A stretch of DNA of 64,000 bases, from the NCBI GenBank assembly GCA_943789305.1, contig CALSTP010000001.1, positions 658,178 to 722,177 of the forward strand, written 5' to 3'. Under the pieces are notes generated by a model. The model did no database searches. It had not been told where the DNA came from and saw only the letters and a program-made list of their open reading frames with translations. Of the stretch, positions 1 to 8,956 are shown piece after piece; position 1 is the first letter of the stretch, and each line of letters opens with the position of its first letter. Origin of the DNA: an uncultured Flavobacteriaceae bacterium (lineage in GTDB: Bacteria; Bacteroidota; Bacteroidia; Flavobacteriales; Flavobacteriaceae). The translations under genes were made by a program, and so were the position numbers.

Positions 1-1
1 T

Positions 2-487
2 GATTTTGGAATCAGTTATTTAAAACTCAATACGGATTGTCAAGAACTTGCCTATGTCTTGAAACCTGGTGAACAAAATGCGCCAGCTTTTTTAGTTGAT
101 GCATTGGCAAAAGGCAATAGGGTTCAGGATATTTTTACAGACAATTTTAAAAAGGGAGTATCTGGAAACGAAGTTCTTAAAAAATCCCTTGAAGAGGGCT
201 TTAGAGAAGGTTTAAGACCACAAATTTACACCCATCCTCTAGGAACGTATGGTCACTCTGCTGGAACAACTTTGGGGATGTGGGATTCACAAGAAGGGGT
301 TCCAGGAAATGGTGATTACCCACTACATTTCAATACATCATATGCCATTGAATTAAACACAACTGTTTTTATTGAAGAATGGAACAAAGATATCAGAATT
401 ATGCTCGAGGAAGCTGGATTTTTTGGAGAAGAAGGTTTTCGATACATCAACAAAAGACAAGAGCAACTGATACTCATAGGGGAATAA
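2..487 (+). CDS. M24 family metallopeptidase, C-terminal part (5' end outside window)
   Basis: The frame is open to the left edge, so the gene starts upstream; the track start at 59 is only an internal TTG. About 161 residues remain. Visible pieces fit the pita-bread fold of the M24 (aminopeptidase P/Xaa-Pro dipeptidase) family: an opening DFGISYL segment resembling the metal-ligand Asp region, the His-bearing motif THPLGTYGHSAG, the AIELN segment carrying a Glu, and an end reading RQEQLILIGE. In Bacteroidota similar proteins are often secreted; the signal peptide, if any, is off the window. Substrate is unknown. A hairpin with a T-run follows the stop. Confidence 0.8.
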   Translation, partial: DFGISYLKLNTDCQELAYVLKPGEQNAPAFLVDALAKGNRVQDIFTDNFKKGVSGNEVLKKSLEEGFREGLRPQIYTHPLGTYGHSAGTTLGMWDSQEGVPGNGDYPLHFNTSYAIELNTTVFIEEWNKDIRIMLEEAGFFGEEGFRYINKRQEQLILIGE

Positions 488-577
488 AAAGAAATTAGAC
501 TTTATGTTAAATCCAGTCTCTTAGTTCAGAATTATTATCTATTTTTGCACCGCAGGGCCTCACACCCTGGTATTATT

Positions 578-624
578 AAAAGGGTAGTTGGGCTATGGTT
601 GGCTTTTTCTATCCTTTTTTTTAA
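578..624 (+). terminator. Rho-independent terminator after the M24 peptidase gene
   Basis: AAAAGGGTAG pairs with CTATCCTTTT across a 21-nt loop (10 bp with one G-U), and the T-run continues to about 622. A smaller hairpin (CAGGG/CCCTG, about 553-568) precedes it. The position between the stop at 487 and the ATG at 637 fits a terminator, although a leader element for the next gene is not excluded. Confidence 0.6.
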
Positions 625-636
625 TTCGATTAAATT

Positions 637-1062
637 ATGGTAAAAAATAAACTACACGAACGTATTGCTAGACTTTTTGAAGTTCAAAAACAAGGGAAGC
701 AATTGAATTTGGACCAAGAATTTTTGATAACTGCCGTACTTGAAAACCAAGATGATAAATTTGCCGAAATTAGTGAAAAGGCATATGCTTTGGGAGAAGG
801 ATTTACATTCAAAATGCTGAGCTATACCTGGGATTATATGCGAAATTCATTTGGTAAAGGATATGAAACTGCTTTTTCAATCCAAGTGGAAGATATGATT
901 ATTGATCGTTTTGAGGGAGATTATGAGTATGCTTACGCAGCTGAGGAAGAAATAGAAGATTTGATGGATATTCAGATCAAAAATAGATCTGGAGTTTTAT
1001 ACGATGCTTACAAGAAAGAATTGGTTAAAATTTTAACTTATTACTTCAATCAACCAAAATAG
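637..1062 (+). CDS. Hypothetical protein, acidic, 141 aa
   Basis: I do not recognise a family. The 141-residue product is soluble-looking, with no signal peptide or membrane segment. It is acidic in its C-terminal half, with a run of Glu/Asp around residues 95-112 (AAEEEIEDLMD), and is predicted by eye to be mostly helical. ATG 637 begins MVKNKLHERIARLF. The next gene starts 18 nt after its stop, so the two are probably co-transcribed. The function cannot be inferred. Confidence 0.6.
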   Translation: MVKNKLHERIARLFEVQKQGKQLNLDQEFLITAVLENQDDKFAEISEKAYALGEGFTFKMLSYTWDYMRNSFGKGYETAFSIQVEDMIIDRFEGDYEYAYAAEEEIEDLMDIQIKNRSGVLYDAYKKELVKILTYYFNQPK

Positions 1063-1080
1063 TATGAAGAAGGATTTTTT

Positions 1081-1452
1081 ATGGGTAATCAAAATTTAAT
1101 TAATGGGAAAGCGCTCAAGCGTATTTTAAAACAAGATGAGTTTACGATCAATGAAATTCCCATTGCTGTTTTTGAACGAGATGATTACGGTTCCGTTCTA
1201 AGAGGAATTGACATTAAAAATAAGGAACGAACCCATGCTTTTTTGGAGTTACCTGCATCTGAGGATGATGTTTTTCATTTTTTAAGAGCACATTATCGCA
1301 GTCAAAAAACGAAGGTTTTCAATAAAGCACAAAAAAAATCTCCTAAGCCTAAACAAAAACTCCAAGAGCGAAAAGCTAAAGAAGCCCTGCGATTGAAAGA
1401 AGAGAGACACAAAAATAAACACCACAGTAAAAAGCTCAGAAGAAAAAACTGA
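1081..1452 (+). CDS. Hypothetical protein with highly basic C-terminal tail, 123 aa
   Basis: Not recognised. Residues 1-75 look like a small folded domain (ERDDYGSVLRGIDI, ELPASEDDVFHFL). Residues 76-123 are dominated by Lys, Arg, Gln and His (KSPKPKQKLQERKAKE, ending KKLRRKN), which suggests nucleic-acid or ribosome binding; that is inference only. A purine-rich GAAGAAGGA lies just upstream of ATG 1081 as a possible ribosome-binding site. It follows the preceding small gene by 18 nt and is convergent with the Gre-like gene. Confidence 0.6.
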   Translation: MGNQNLINGKALKRILKQDEFTINEIPIAVFERDDYGSVLRGIDIKNKERTHAFLELPASEDDVFHFLRAHYRSQKTKVFNKAQKKSPKPKQKLQERKAKEALRLKEERHKNKHHSKKLRRKN

Positions 1453-1458
1453 GATCAA

Positions 1459-1905
1459 TTAAATAAGTTCTTCTATGCGAATCATTTGATTGTTGAACTG
1501 AATACTGTCTCCCACTTTTTTTCCTAAGAGTGAACTTCCAATTGGGCTTTGTGCAGAAATACAATAATACGTTTTGGAATTTAGGATACAACTCTCCACA
1601 GGTATGGAGATGTAATAATTGGCTTTGTTGGTTAAAACAACAGATCCTAGTCTAACCGATTGAGATTTTTCAACTTTTTGAATGCTGTTAAGAATTTGCT
1701 GATGTATTTCTATGCTTTTTATCTGTTCACCAAGTTTTTCTTGTTCGAGCTGCACCATAGCCCTTTCCGTTTCGTGCTTATCTCCCGCACTGCTTTTGTG
1801 ATTGTTAAACAAGGTTTGATTAAGGTCTCTTTTTCTACCTTCGACTACTTTTAATTTTTTTGTCAACTCGTTTTTACAATGATTGAAAAGATCCTGAGGA
1901 AGCAT
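1459..1905 (-). CDS. GreA/GreB-like transcription elongation factor family protein
   Basis: The 148-residue protein has a helical N-terminal half (residues 1-80, charged, possibly a coiled coil) and a C-terminal half resembling the GreA/GreB FKBP-like domain, with IGSSLLGKKVGDSIQF near residues 122-137. It is about the length of Gre factors, which bind the RNA polymerase secondary channel and stimulate transcript cleavage, but the N-terminal part does not obviously match true GreA. It may therefore be a Gre-related regulator rather than a canonical Gre factor. Flavobacterial homologues sometimes carry the unrelated label '3-oxoacyl-ACP synthase'. Confidence 0.65.
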   Translation of the reverse strand: MLPQDLFNHCKNELTKKLKVVEGRKRDLNQTLFNNHKSSAGDKHETERAMVQLEQEKLGEQIKSIEIHQQILNSIQKVEKSQSVRLGSVVLTNKANYYISIPVESCILNSKTYYCISAQSPIGSSLLGKKVGDSIQFNNQMIRIEELI

Positions 1906-1924
1906 GAAGAGTGTAAAACTTGAT

Positions 1925-2041
1925 TTAAGTCATTTTGCCTTGCCCATCTAAAATCCACATAACTTTTATTTCAGGAAAGACTTTGTTGATTTTGTATGCC
2001 AATTCAAGGGAAATGTTGATTCTACCATTGAGTATTGCATT
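1925..2041 (-). pseudogene. Remnant of an HTH (XRE-type) regulator, C-terminal end only
   Basis: The minus strand reads NAILNGRINISLELAYK followed by a segment containing VMWILDGQGKM, then TAA at 1925-1927. This matches the end of the HTH domain and the usual WLL-x-G-x-G-M tail of small Cro/CI-type regulators in Bacteroidota. An in-frame TAA lies immediately upstream of the readable part and no start is available, so only about 38 codons survive. It sits between the Gre-like gene and the histidine phosphatase gene and is below the ORF-track length limit. Confidence 0.65.
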
Positions 2042-2079
2042 TTATAATCTCAAGGAAGTGTTTATAAAAAGTGAGTTTA

Positions 2080-2793
2080 TCATACAAAAGTGATCATCTC
2101 TTTTTCTAGGTGAGCTAGTTCATTAAATCCGAACAGATTCATTTTATTTTTAGAATAAAAAAAGGAAGTAAACGCCGTATTTCGATGAGAAAAATTGAGT
2201 GCAACCACCCGTTTTTCATCTTTAATCTTTAGGGATTCCGCAGTGATTGATGCAATTGTTCCTCCCGATGTAAAGGCAGCAATATTTTCTCCTGATCCTG
2301 TATCATTCAAAATCGTATTTAATCCTTTTTTCACTTCTTGGCGGAATTTTTTCCACGGCAAAACTCCTACCACATCCATTTTACCCTCGACCCACTCATT
2401 TAAGAAGTATTGAAAAATAAGAAGACCGTTTGCCTTTTTCCGCTCAGGATTAGTATTAATTTGCTCCACCAATTCTTTTACGTATGGAACTGTTTTAATT
2501 AAAGTTGGTAACATTAACTCCATTGCTTTGTGACCGTTGTGTTCTAGTAACCCATTTTCCAAAATAGGTTCGGGCATAAACAAATTATTTTCATCATAAA
2601 CTTTTTTCACAATTTCAAAAGTATGTTGTTGACGTTTCAGGGGGCCTACATATATCCTGTCAAAATGTTGTTTTTTTGAAACTAAATATTTCCCCAATTC
2701 AAGAGATTGTAATTTTCCCTTAGCTGAAAGTTCGTCGTAATTGTCTCCACCGAAAGATGCTTGTGCGTGACGAAAAAAATAAATTTTACTCAT
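2080..2793 (-). CDS. Histidine phosphatase family protein (phosphoglycerate-mutase-like)
   Basis: The N-terminus IYFFRHAQAS carries the RHxx phosphohistidine motif of branch-1 histidine phosphatases. ENGLLEHNGHK near residue 80 supplies the mid-protein Glu region, and AAFTSGGTIA near residue 175 resembles the second catalytic His region, although the His is replaced by S/G here. At 237 aa it is longer than typical cobC/PGM proteins. It is the last gene of a minus-strand run with SDR (36 nt upstream) and acyl-CoA dehydrogenase, so its substrate is probably an organic phosphate in acyl-CoA metabolism rather than phosphoglycerate. That assignment rests on context. Confidence 0.75.
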   Translation of the reverse strand: MSKIYFFRHAQASFGGDNYDELSAKGKLQSLELGKYLVSKKQHFDRIYVGPLKRQQHTFEIVKKVYDENNLFMPEPILENGLLEHNGHKAMELMLPTLIKTVPYVKELVEQINTNPERKKANGLLIFQYFLNEWVEGKMDVVGVLPWKKFRQEVKKGLNTILNDTGSGENIAAFTSGGTIASITAESLKIKDEKRVVALNFSHRNTAFTSFFYSKNKMNLFGFNELAHLEKEMITFV

Positions 2794-2829
2794 TTTAACA
2801 ATTGGTTTGTGAAAAGTTGATGATATCTT

Positions 2830-3588
2830 TTAGGCAGTTAATCCACCATCAACAGGTAGCGCCAATCCCGTTACAAAACTTGCTTGATCCGAACACAGCC
2901 ACATCATAGCGCCTACTTGTTCTTCTACTTTAGCAAATCGTTTCATAGGAACATTAGCCTTTAATTTATCTGGAATTCCCTGAGCCATTTTATCTAATGC
3001 GTCTGGGTCGAACATTGGAGAAACTGTAAATACAGGGCAAATGGCATTGATTCGAATATTATTTCTTCCGTACTCCATTGCAGCCGTCCTGGTAGCGCCA
3101 ATTACAGCATGCTTACTGGCAGTATAGGCAATGCTGTTGGGTAAACCTTTGAGTCCAGCAATAGAAGCAGTATTGACAATTACGCCTCCACCTTGCTCAA
3201 GCATCATGGGGATCTGTGCTTTCATTCCGTAAAATACGCTTGAAGCATTGATGCTCATCACCTTATCCCAATCATCCTCGGGATAGTCTTTTGTTCGAGC
3301 AATCACCCCATTAATTCCTGCATTATTGATTGCAATGTCGAGTCGTCCAAACTCCTCATGGATTTGTTGCATCAGTTTTTTTACTTCCTCATATTTTGAA
3401 ACATCGGTTTTAATAAAAGTAGCTTGACCCTTTTTTGAAACGATCTGTTCAACGGTTTCTTTTCCTCCTTGGTCGTTTCTATCGGAAGCGACAATTATTG
3501 CTCCCTCCTTGGCAAATGCCAATGCTGCTGATCTACCAATACCAGAGGCTGCCCCTGTAATGAGCGTTATTTTATTTTTGAATCGCAT
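2830..3588 (-). CDS. SDR family NAD(P)-dependent oxidoreductase
   Basis: A classical short-chain dehydrogenase of 252 aa. It has the TGAASGIG cofactor motif at residues 11-18, NNAG at about 88-91, Ser at about 141 in NTASIAG, and the catalytic YTASK at about 155-159. The C-terminus LPVDGGLTA is typical. Such enzymes oxidise or reduce secondary alcohols or ketones; here the substrate is probably a hydroxyacyl or ketoacyl intermediate. The start lies 10 nt after the acyl-CoA dehydrogenase stop, which indicates co-transcription. Confidence 0.88.
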   Translation of the reverse strand: MRFKNKITLITGAASGIGRSAALAFAKEGAIIVASDRNDQGGKETVEQIVSKKGQATFIKTDVSKYEEVKKLMQQIHEEFGRLDIAINNAGINGVIARTKDYPEDDWDKVMSINASSVFYGMKAQIPMMLEQGGGVIVNTASIAGLKGLPNSIAYTASKHAVIGATRTAAMEYGRNNIRINAICPVFTVSPMFDPDALDKMAQGIPDKLKANVPMKRFAKVEEQVGAMMWLCSDQASFVTGLALPVDGGLTA

Positions 3589-3598
3589 GACTTCGAAT

Positions 3599-4816
3599 TT
3601 AGTTCGCCATTGCTTGTTTTACCAAGTTTCTACCCAACTGATACATATGTACTTCATCTGGACCATCGGCAATACGTATGATTCTGCCATATGCCCAAAA
3701 ACCTGAAAGAGGACTGTCTTGGCAAACTCCCATTCCACCATGGGCTTGAATGGCTCTATCTACTACATCACAAGTCATTTGTGGAACCACAATTTTGATC
3801 ATTGCGATTAAGTTTTGTGCCCCTTTAGCACCAAATTTATCAATTTTATCGGCGCAAGACAAGGTAAGTAAACGCGCCTGTTCTATTTCGCATGCCGACT
3901 TGGAAATGTCTTGACGGATACTACTAAAGTCTTTAATTTTTCGTCCAAAAGCTTCACGTTCAGCAACTCTTTTGCACATCAAATCTAAAGCAGCTTGTGC
4001 GGCACCAATCAAGCGCATACAGTGATGAACACGTCCAGGTCCTAAGCGACCTTGAGCAATTTCAAAACCTCTGCCTTCCCCCAAAAGAAGATTGGATGCA
4101 GGAACACGAACGTTGGTTAACTTAATTTCTGCATGACCTTCTGGAGAGTCCCAAGAACCGAAAACAGACAAAGGTCGAATAATTTCTACTCCAGGGTTGT
4201 CTTTGGGGACAATGATCATACTTTGTTGGGCATGTCTTTGGGCGTTTGGATCAGTTTTACCCATTACAATAAAAACTTTACAATTTGGATTCATTGCACC
4301 CGAGGACCACCACTTTCGTCCATTGATGACATAATCATCTCCATCTCTTGAAATCGAAGTTTCAATGTTCGTTGCATCGGAAGATGCAACATCAGGTTCA
4401 GTCATCAAAAATGCTGAACGAATATCTCCATTCATCAAGGGTTCTAGCCATTGTTTTTTTTGTTCTGGGCTTCCATATTTGGCGAAAACTTCCATATTAC
4501 CTGTATCAGGTGCAGAACAATTGAACACTTCATCTGCCCCACGTGACCTACCCATAATTTCTGCTAAGGGCGCATATTCTAAATTAGTTAAACCTCCACT
4601 GAGATCTCCATAGCTTTTTGGTAAAAACATATTCCACAAACCTTCTTTTTTGGCAGCATCTTTCCATGTTTCTAACTTCGGAAAATTTTGCCATCTATTT
4701 TCAGGCTGTGTAGCGAAAGCAGCACGCTCGTTGTCATGAGGATAAATATATTCCTCCATAAATTGCTTTAATTTTTCTTGGAGCATAACTGATTTTTCGG
4801 TGTATTCGAAATTCAT
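3599..4816 (-). CDS. Acyl-CoA dehydrogenase family protein, ACAD11-like
   Basis: The 405-residue protein has the full acyl-CoA dehydrogenase layout: a helical N-terminal domain, [15 protein letters not shown] at about 135-149 (FAD/substrate region), a middle beta domain, and a C-terminal helical domain with QAHGGMG near 366-372. The ending [14 protein letters not shown] and the overall sequence resemble the ACAD10/11 and LvaC subgroup. Members of that subgroup act in 4-hydroxyacyl-CoA catabolism after phosphorylation by an APH-type kinase. No such kinase is seen nearby, so the substrate is inferred only. It lies between the MFS gene and the SDR gene in one transcriptional run. Confidence 0.85.
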   Translation of the reverse strand: MNFEYTEKSVMLQEKLKQFMEEYIYPHDNERAAFATQPENRWQNFPKLETWKDAAKKEGLWNMFLPKSYGDLSGGLTNLEYAPLAEIMGRSRGADEVFNCSAPDTGNMEVFAKYGSPEQKKQWLEPLMNGDIRSAFLMTEPDVASSDATNIETSISRDGDDYVINGRKWWSSGAMNPNCKVFIVMGKTDPNAQRHAQQSMIIVPKDNPGVEIIRPLSVFGSWDSPEGHAEIKLTNVRVPASNLLLGEGRGFEIAQGRLGPGRVHHCMRLIGAAQAALDLMCKRVAEREAFGRKIKDFSSIRQDISKSACEIEQARLLTLSCADKIDKFGAKGAQNLIAMIKIVVPQMTCDVVDRAIQAHGGMGVCQDSPLSGFWAYGRIIRIADGPDEVHMYQLGRNLVKQAMAN

Positions 4817-4903
4817 ATTTAAAGTTTAGAGTTTTGAGTTATTCTATTAATGTGGTCATTTTATTTTAAAGCCAAATAAACAAAAATGAAAACAAATGAG
4901 TTG

Positions 4904-6160
4904 TTAAAGGTGTTTCAAATCTTTTTCATAAGTATTTGCGGACTTCCAATAAAAAAATACGGCTAAAAATAAAGAAAGTAAATTCAAAGTCAAGGCATAA
5001 CGTAAACTTAAATTTCCAAGGCTAGGCTCTAAAAAATCACTTAGCATTCCAGCAGATAAAGGTCCGAGTGCCAAACCTATTCCATTCATAAACAAAAGGA
5101 TTAAGGCAGTGGCAAATGCTCTCATTTTGACATTCGCCAAAGTTTGACCTACTGCATAAACAGGACCCGTGAAAGCAGCATTGAAAACCGCATAGGGAAA
5201 AATAGCAGCAAGGGCTATTTTTGAACTGGCTGTAAATAAGATTATCAAGGCAGGAAAGAAAGAAGTAATACAACTAAGTATCGGTACATAAAGATACCAT
5301 TTCTTGTTTTTGGCTCCTTTTATATCTGCCAAACGGCCGCCAATAAGAGCTCCTATTAATCCTCCGATTCCTATTGAAAGACCCAGGTTTATACTTACGG
5401 TCATTAAATCAATTCCATGAACTCTTTGAATGAACGAAGGCATAAAGTTGTTAAGACTGTATGAAGAAAAAGTAGTGAATCCTGCACCTAAACATAAATA
5501 AAGGAATGATTTTTTGGAAAATAATTCCCCAATTACTTCCTTAAAAGTAGGGTCTTTTATATTTTCAACCCGCCCATCAATTTGTCCTCGAATGGGCTCT
5601 TTTACTATAAAATACAATAGAATAGCCAAAAGAATTCCGGGAATACCCAGTGCATAAAATGCCACTCGCCATCCATATTGAGATGCTATTGATCCAGCAA
5701 CAATAAATCCTAACAAAATTCCAATGGGTACTCCCATACTGTATATTGAAAAAGCCGTTCCTCGTTCTTTTTCTGGAAAATAATCTGAAATAATTGAATG
5801 TGATGGAGGCATTCCACCAGCCTCACCTGCACTTACTCCAATTCGGGTCAATAAAAGTTGAAAAAAATTCAGAGCACGACCAGATAGAACAGTCATCAGC
5901 GACCAAAACCCTAAACTAAACGCAAGAATATTTTTCCGATTGTATTTGTCAGCAAGCTTAGCTATGGGGATACCAAGAGTAGTGTAAAGTAGGGCAAACC
6001 CCAAACCAGTTAACAATCCCAGTTGGGTATCGCTTAATTGTAAATCTTCTTTAATTCCTTCTTGAAGAATAATAAGAATTTGTCGATCTGCAAAATTGAA
6101 AACGTACACAATTGTCAATACAATTAAGACAAACCACTTATAATTTTGTTTTTTATTCAT
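4904..6160 (-). CDS. MFS transporter, spinster-like
   Basis: The 418-residue protein has about 12 hydrophobic segments. The first is followed by FADRQILIILQEGIKEDLQLSD, the LGLLTGLGFALLY segment, and the loop motif PIAKLADKYNRKN characteristic of the major facilitator superfamily. The N-terminal signature matches spinster-type MFS proteins, which bacteria often encode beside lipid or aromatic catabolic genes. It probably imports or exports an organic acid or lipid handled by the neighbouring acyl-CoA enzymes. The cargo is not determinable from sequence. Confidence 0.85.
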   Translation of the reverse strand: MNKKQNYKWFVLIVLTIVYVFNFADRQILIILQEGIKEDLQLSDTQLGLLTGLGFALLYTTLGIPIAKLADKYNRKNILAFSLGFWSLMTVLSGRALNFFQLLLTRIGVSAGEAGGMPPSHSIISDYFPEKERGTAFSIYSMGVPIGILLGFIVAGSIASQYGWRVAFYALGIPGILLAILLYFIVKEPIRGQIDGRVENIKDPTFKEVIGELFSKKSFLYLCLGAGFTTFSSYSLNNFMPSFIQRVHGIDLMTVSINLGLSIGIGGLIGALIGGRLADIKGAKNKKWYLYVPILSCITSFFPALIILFTASSKIALAAIFPYAVFNAAFTGPVYAVGQTLANVKMRAFATALILLFMNGIGLALGPLSAGMLSDFLEPSLGNLSLRYALTLNLLSLFLAVFFYWKSANTYEKDLKHL

Positions 6161-6336
6161 TACTTTATAATTCTAAGAATAGTAAGATACGGTAGTTGAG
6201 CGACCCAAACAAAGTAGTATGTAATAATTCACTCCAATTAACAAGAGCTGTTCTTTTTTATGATTCAGTTTTTCGGATATATGAGGAGCTGAATGGAACT
6301 AGGCGTAGGTGTCATCAGTTCTATTCAGTAAGATTA

Positions 6337-7134
6337 CTATTCTCTGAAATTATCAAAATCAGGATCTCTTTTTTGCATAGCGGCCATGACAGCTTCAATT
6401 TGATTTTTAGATCGAATTATTTGAGATTGCTCTATGGACTCCATCATTAATCCATCTGCAGCACTCAAATAGGGTGCTTCGTTTATCATTTTCTTTGATT
6501 TGACGATGGCAGTTGGATTTTTGGAAGTAATTTCGCCAGCTAGTTTCATAGCATCTTCATAAGGATTCTCAGAAATGTGGGTAGCAAATCCATATTGGAC
6601 AGCATCTTGTCCAGAAAACATTCTGTGTGTGTACATAAGTTCACGAATAATATCCTCTCTTACATTATGTCTCCAAAGCTGAGAACCTGCCATATCGGGG
6701 ATTAACCCCCATTTTAATTCCATAATACTCAGTTTGGTATCCGATGTAATGAATTTGACGTCAGCCCCAGACATAATATTGAGTCCTCCACCAATAGCAA
6801 CTCCGTGTACAGCAGCAATTACAGGTACGGGTATCTCCCTCCAAATCCATGCTATTTGCTGGAAAATATTTCCAATGCCATGAGTTCGGCTTGCAAGGGG
6901 TTCATCAAAAATTTCTCCTTTGTTTTGGGGATTAAAGTTCTCAGTATCCATCCCAGCACAAAAACACTTACCTGCACCAGACAAAACCACACATCTTACA
7001 GTTTGGTCTTGTTTTATGTTTTCTCCAGCTTCTATAATAGCTTTAAACATATCCTGATCTAAGGCATTCATTTTCTCAGGTCGGTTCAATTTTATATCAG
7101 CAATATGGTTGGTAATGTTTATAGTAACTCTCAT
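6337..7134 (-). CDS. Crotonase/enoyl-CoA hydratase family protein
   Basis: The 265-residue crotonase fold shows the oxyanion-hole segments SGAGKCFCAGMDTENF (about 52-67) and HGVAIGGGLNI (about 105-115). The C-terminal helical part ends MQKRDPDFDNF. The usual catalytic Glu pair of true enoyl-CoA hydratases is not obvious, so isomerase or hydrolase activity is possible. It is the first gene of the minus-strand acyl-CoA run and is divergent from the acyl-CoA carboxylase gene across a 223-nt intergenic region. The 176 nt to the MFS gene downstream contain no clear gene. Confidence 0.83.
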   Translation of the reverse strand: MRVTINITNHIADIKLNRPEKMNALDQDMFKAIIEAGENIKQDQTVRCVVLSGAGKCFCAGMDTENFNPQNKGEIFDEPLASRTHGIGNIFQQIAWIWREIPVPVIAAVHGVAIGGGLNIMSGADVKFITSDTKLSIMELKWGLIPDMAGSQLWRHNVREDIIRELMYTHRMFSGQDAVQYGFATHISENPYEDAMKLAGEITSKNPTAIVKSKKMINEAPYLSAADGLMMESIEQSQIIRSKNQIEAVMAAMQKRDPDFDNFRE

Positions 7135-7345
7135 AGTTTGATTGAAATACTTGGCGTTTATAGAAAATTGATTTTATCCTAAAGATCGAATATTTTACAG
7201 AGTTATCGATATGATTCGGTCCAAATTTGATTTTAATTTTTTGGTAAATTTCTCCAAAAGGCTCGATAATTTTCATTAAAAATACATGTAAAAGTCTTGT
7301 TTTCAACACATCATATACACTGGTAATGATGTGATATGGTTTATG

Positions 7346-7353
7346 TAACTTTG
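7346..7353 (+). promoter_or_regulatory. Probable -7 element of the acyl-CoA carboxylase promoter
   Basis: TAACTTTG matches the Bacteroidota TAnnTTTG -7 consensus and ends 4 nt before ATG 7358, so the mRNA would be leaderless or nearly so. No convincing TTG was seen at the expected distance upstream. Confidence 0.45.
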
Positions 7354-7357
7354 TGTT

Positions 7358-8938
7358 ATGGCGAAAAAAAGCAACAACCCTACCCGTAAGGATCTTAAGG
7401 AACTTCAAGAACGTCAAAAATACCTTACAGATGCATTCAGAACAAAAGCGTTAGAGAAGAGACATCTACAGGGAAAAAGAACAGCCCGAGAAAATATTGA
7501 AGACCTCTGTGATTCAAATAGTTTCCAGGAAATAGGTTCTTTGATTGTAGCTGGACAAAAGGGCCGTAAATCTCACGAAGAACTTCGAAAAAACACTCCT
7601 GCCGATGGGTTGATTAGCGGAATTGGTAAAATCAATTCCAATCGATTTAGTCAGAATACAAACTGTTATGTTTTGAGCTATGACTACACCGTTTTGGCTG
7701 GAACACAAGGGGCATTCAATCATAAAAAAACAGATCGTTTAATGGCTTTAGCCGAAAAGGCAAATTGCCCCATTGTATTTTTTGTCGAAGGAGGAGGAGG
7801 TCGCCCGGGTGATGTAGACTTCAGTTTGGTCAGTACAGGGGGCTTAGACTTGTCTACTTGGTCTTCTTTTGCTCGTTTGAGTGGAAAAATTCCGCGAATT
7901 GCTGTTGTTGGGGGGTACTGTTTTGCAGGCAACGCTGCCATTGCGGGTTGTGCTGATGTTATTATTGCTACAAAAGATGCTTCTATGGGAATGGGAGGTC
8001 CAGCAATGATCGAAGGAGGCGGTTTGGGTAGCCATCACCCCAAAGATGTTGGACCATCAAAAAAATTAGCAAAGTGTGGGGTTGTCGATGTTGTTGTAAA
8101 TGACGAAAAGGAAGCTGTTACAATAACAAAAAAATATTTGAGTTATTTTCAAGGAACAGAAAAAAAGTGGAAGGTTGATCCCCAAGAACTCCTCCATTCG
8201 ATTCTTCCAACGGATAGGCGTTATGCTTATGACGTCAATAAAATCATTGATGTGCTTGCAGACAAAGATTCTGTACTTGAACTCCGTAGTGATTTTGCTA
8301 AAAATATGGTTACTTCGTTAATTCGAATAGAAGGGAGGCCTTTGGGTTTGATAGCTAACAGTACCCGCCATTTGGGAGGAGCGATTGATTCTGATGCAGC
8401 AGACAAAGCGGCTCGGTTTTTACAGTTGTGTAATGCTTTTCAAATCCCTGTAGTATCGCTTTGTGACACTCCAGGTTTTATGGTTGGACCCGAACACGAA
8501 GAATTGGGACTTATTCGTCATTCTTCTCGATTGTTTATTACAGCCGCAGCATTGGAAGTACCCATGATTACGATCGTTTTGCGAAAGGCTTATGGTTTAG
8601 GTGCTATGGCAATGGCAGGAGGGAGTTTTCATGAATCTTTTCTTACCCTTTCGTGGCAAAGTGGTGAGTTTGGAGCTATGGGGCTAGAAGGAGCAGTAAA
8701 ACTTGGTTTCAAAAAAGAACTGGAGCAAGCAAAAAACACAAAAGAGCGCGATGCATTGTACAATCAGTTAGTTGCTCATGAATATGAAAAAGGAAAAGCC
8801 ATCAATGCGGCCGAAACTCTCGAATTCGATGAGGTTATTGACCCAGTTGAGACCCGGGCAAGAATTGTAACCGCTCTTAAATGTTATCAAAGCAAAAATC
8901 AATTTTCCAGTAACTCACGATTTATTGATAGCTGGTAA
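7358..8938 (+). CDS. Acyl-CoA carboxylase subunit beta (carboxyltransferase)
   Basis: At 526 aa it has the two crotonase-like halves of biotin-dependent carboxyltransferases. Oxyanion-hole-type segments are visible at FVEGGGGRPGD (about 142-152) with AVVGGYCFAGNAA (about 182-194), and in the second half at SLCDTPGFMVGPE and LRKAYGLGAMAM. Family members carboxylate propionyl-, methylcrotonyl- or geranyl-CoA; the substrate cannot be fixed here. No biotin carboxylase/BCCP alpha subunit is adjacent, so the partner must be elsewhere. It is followed 18 nt later by an MDR reductase in the same direction. Confidence 0.87.
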   Translation: MAKKSNNPTRKDLKELQERQKYLTDAFRTKALEKRHLQGKRTARENIEDLCDSNSFQEIGSLIVAGQKGRKSHEELRKNTPADGLISGIGKINSNRFSQNTNCYVLSYDYTVLAGTQGAFNHKKTDRLMALAEKANCPIVFFVEGGGGRPGDVDFSLVSTGGLDLSTWSSFARLSGKIPRIAVVGGYCFAGNAAIAGCADVIIATKDASMGMGGPAMIEGGGLGSHHPKDVGPSKKLAKCGVVDVVVNDEKEAVTITKKYLSYFQGTEKKWKVDPQELLHSILPTDRRYAYDVNKIIDVLADKDSVLELRSDFAKNMVTSLIRIEGRPLGLIANSTRHLGGAIDSDAADKAARFLQLCNAFQIPVVSLCDTPGFMVGPEHEELGLIRHSSRLFITAAALEVPMITIVLRKAYGLGAMAMAGGSFHESFLTLSWQSGEFGAMGLEGAVKLGFKKELEQAKNTKERDALYNQLVAHEYEKGKAINAAETLEFDEVIDPVETRARIVTALKCYQSKNQFSSNSRFIDSW

Positions 8939-8956
8939 TCTTTTAAATTTAAATTT

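Noticed and set aside
7097-7417. 106-aa minus-strand ORF across the crotonase-carboxylase intergenic region
   Set aside because: It overlaps both divergent genes out of frame, resembles nothing and would cover the promoters.
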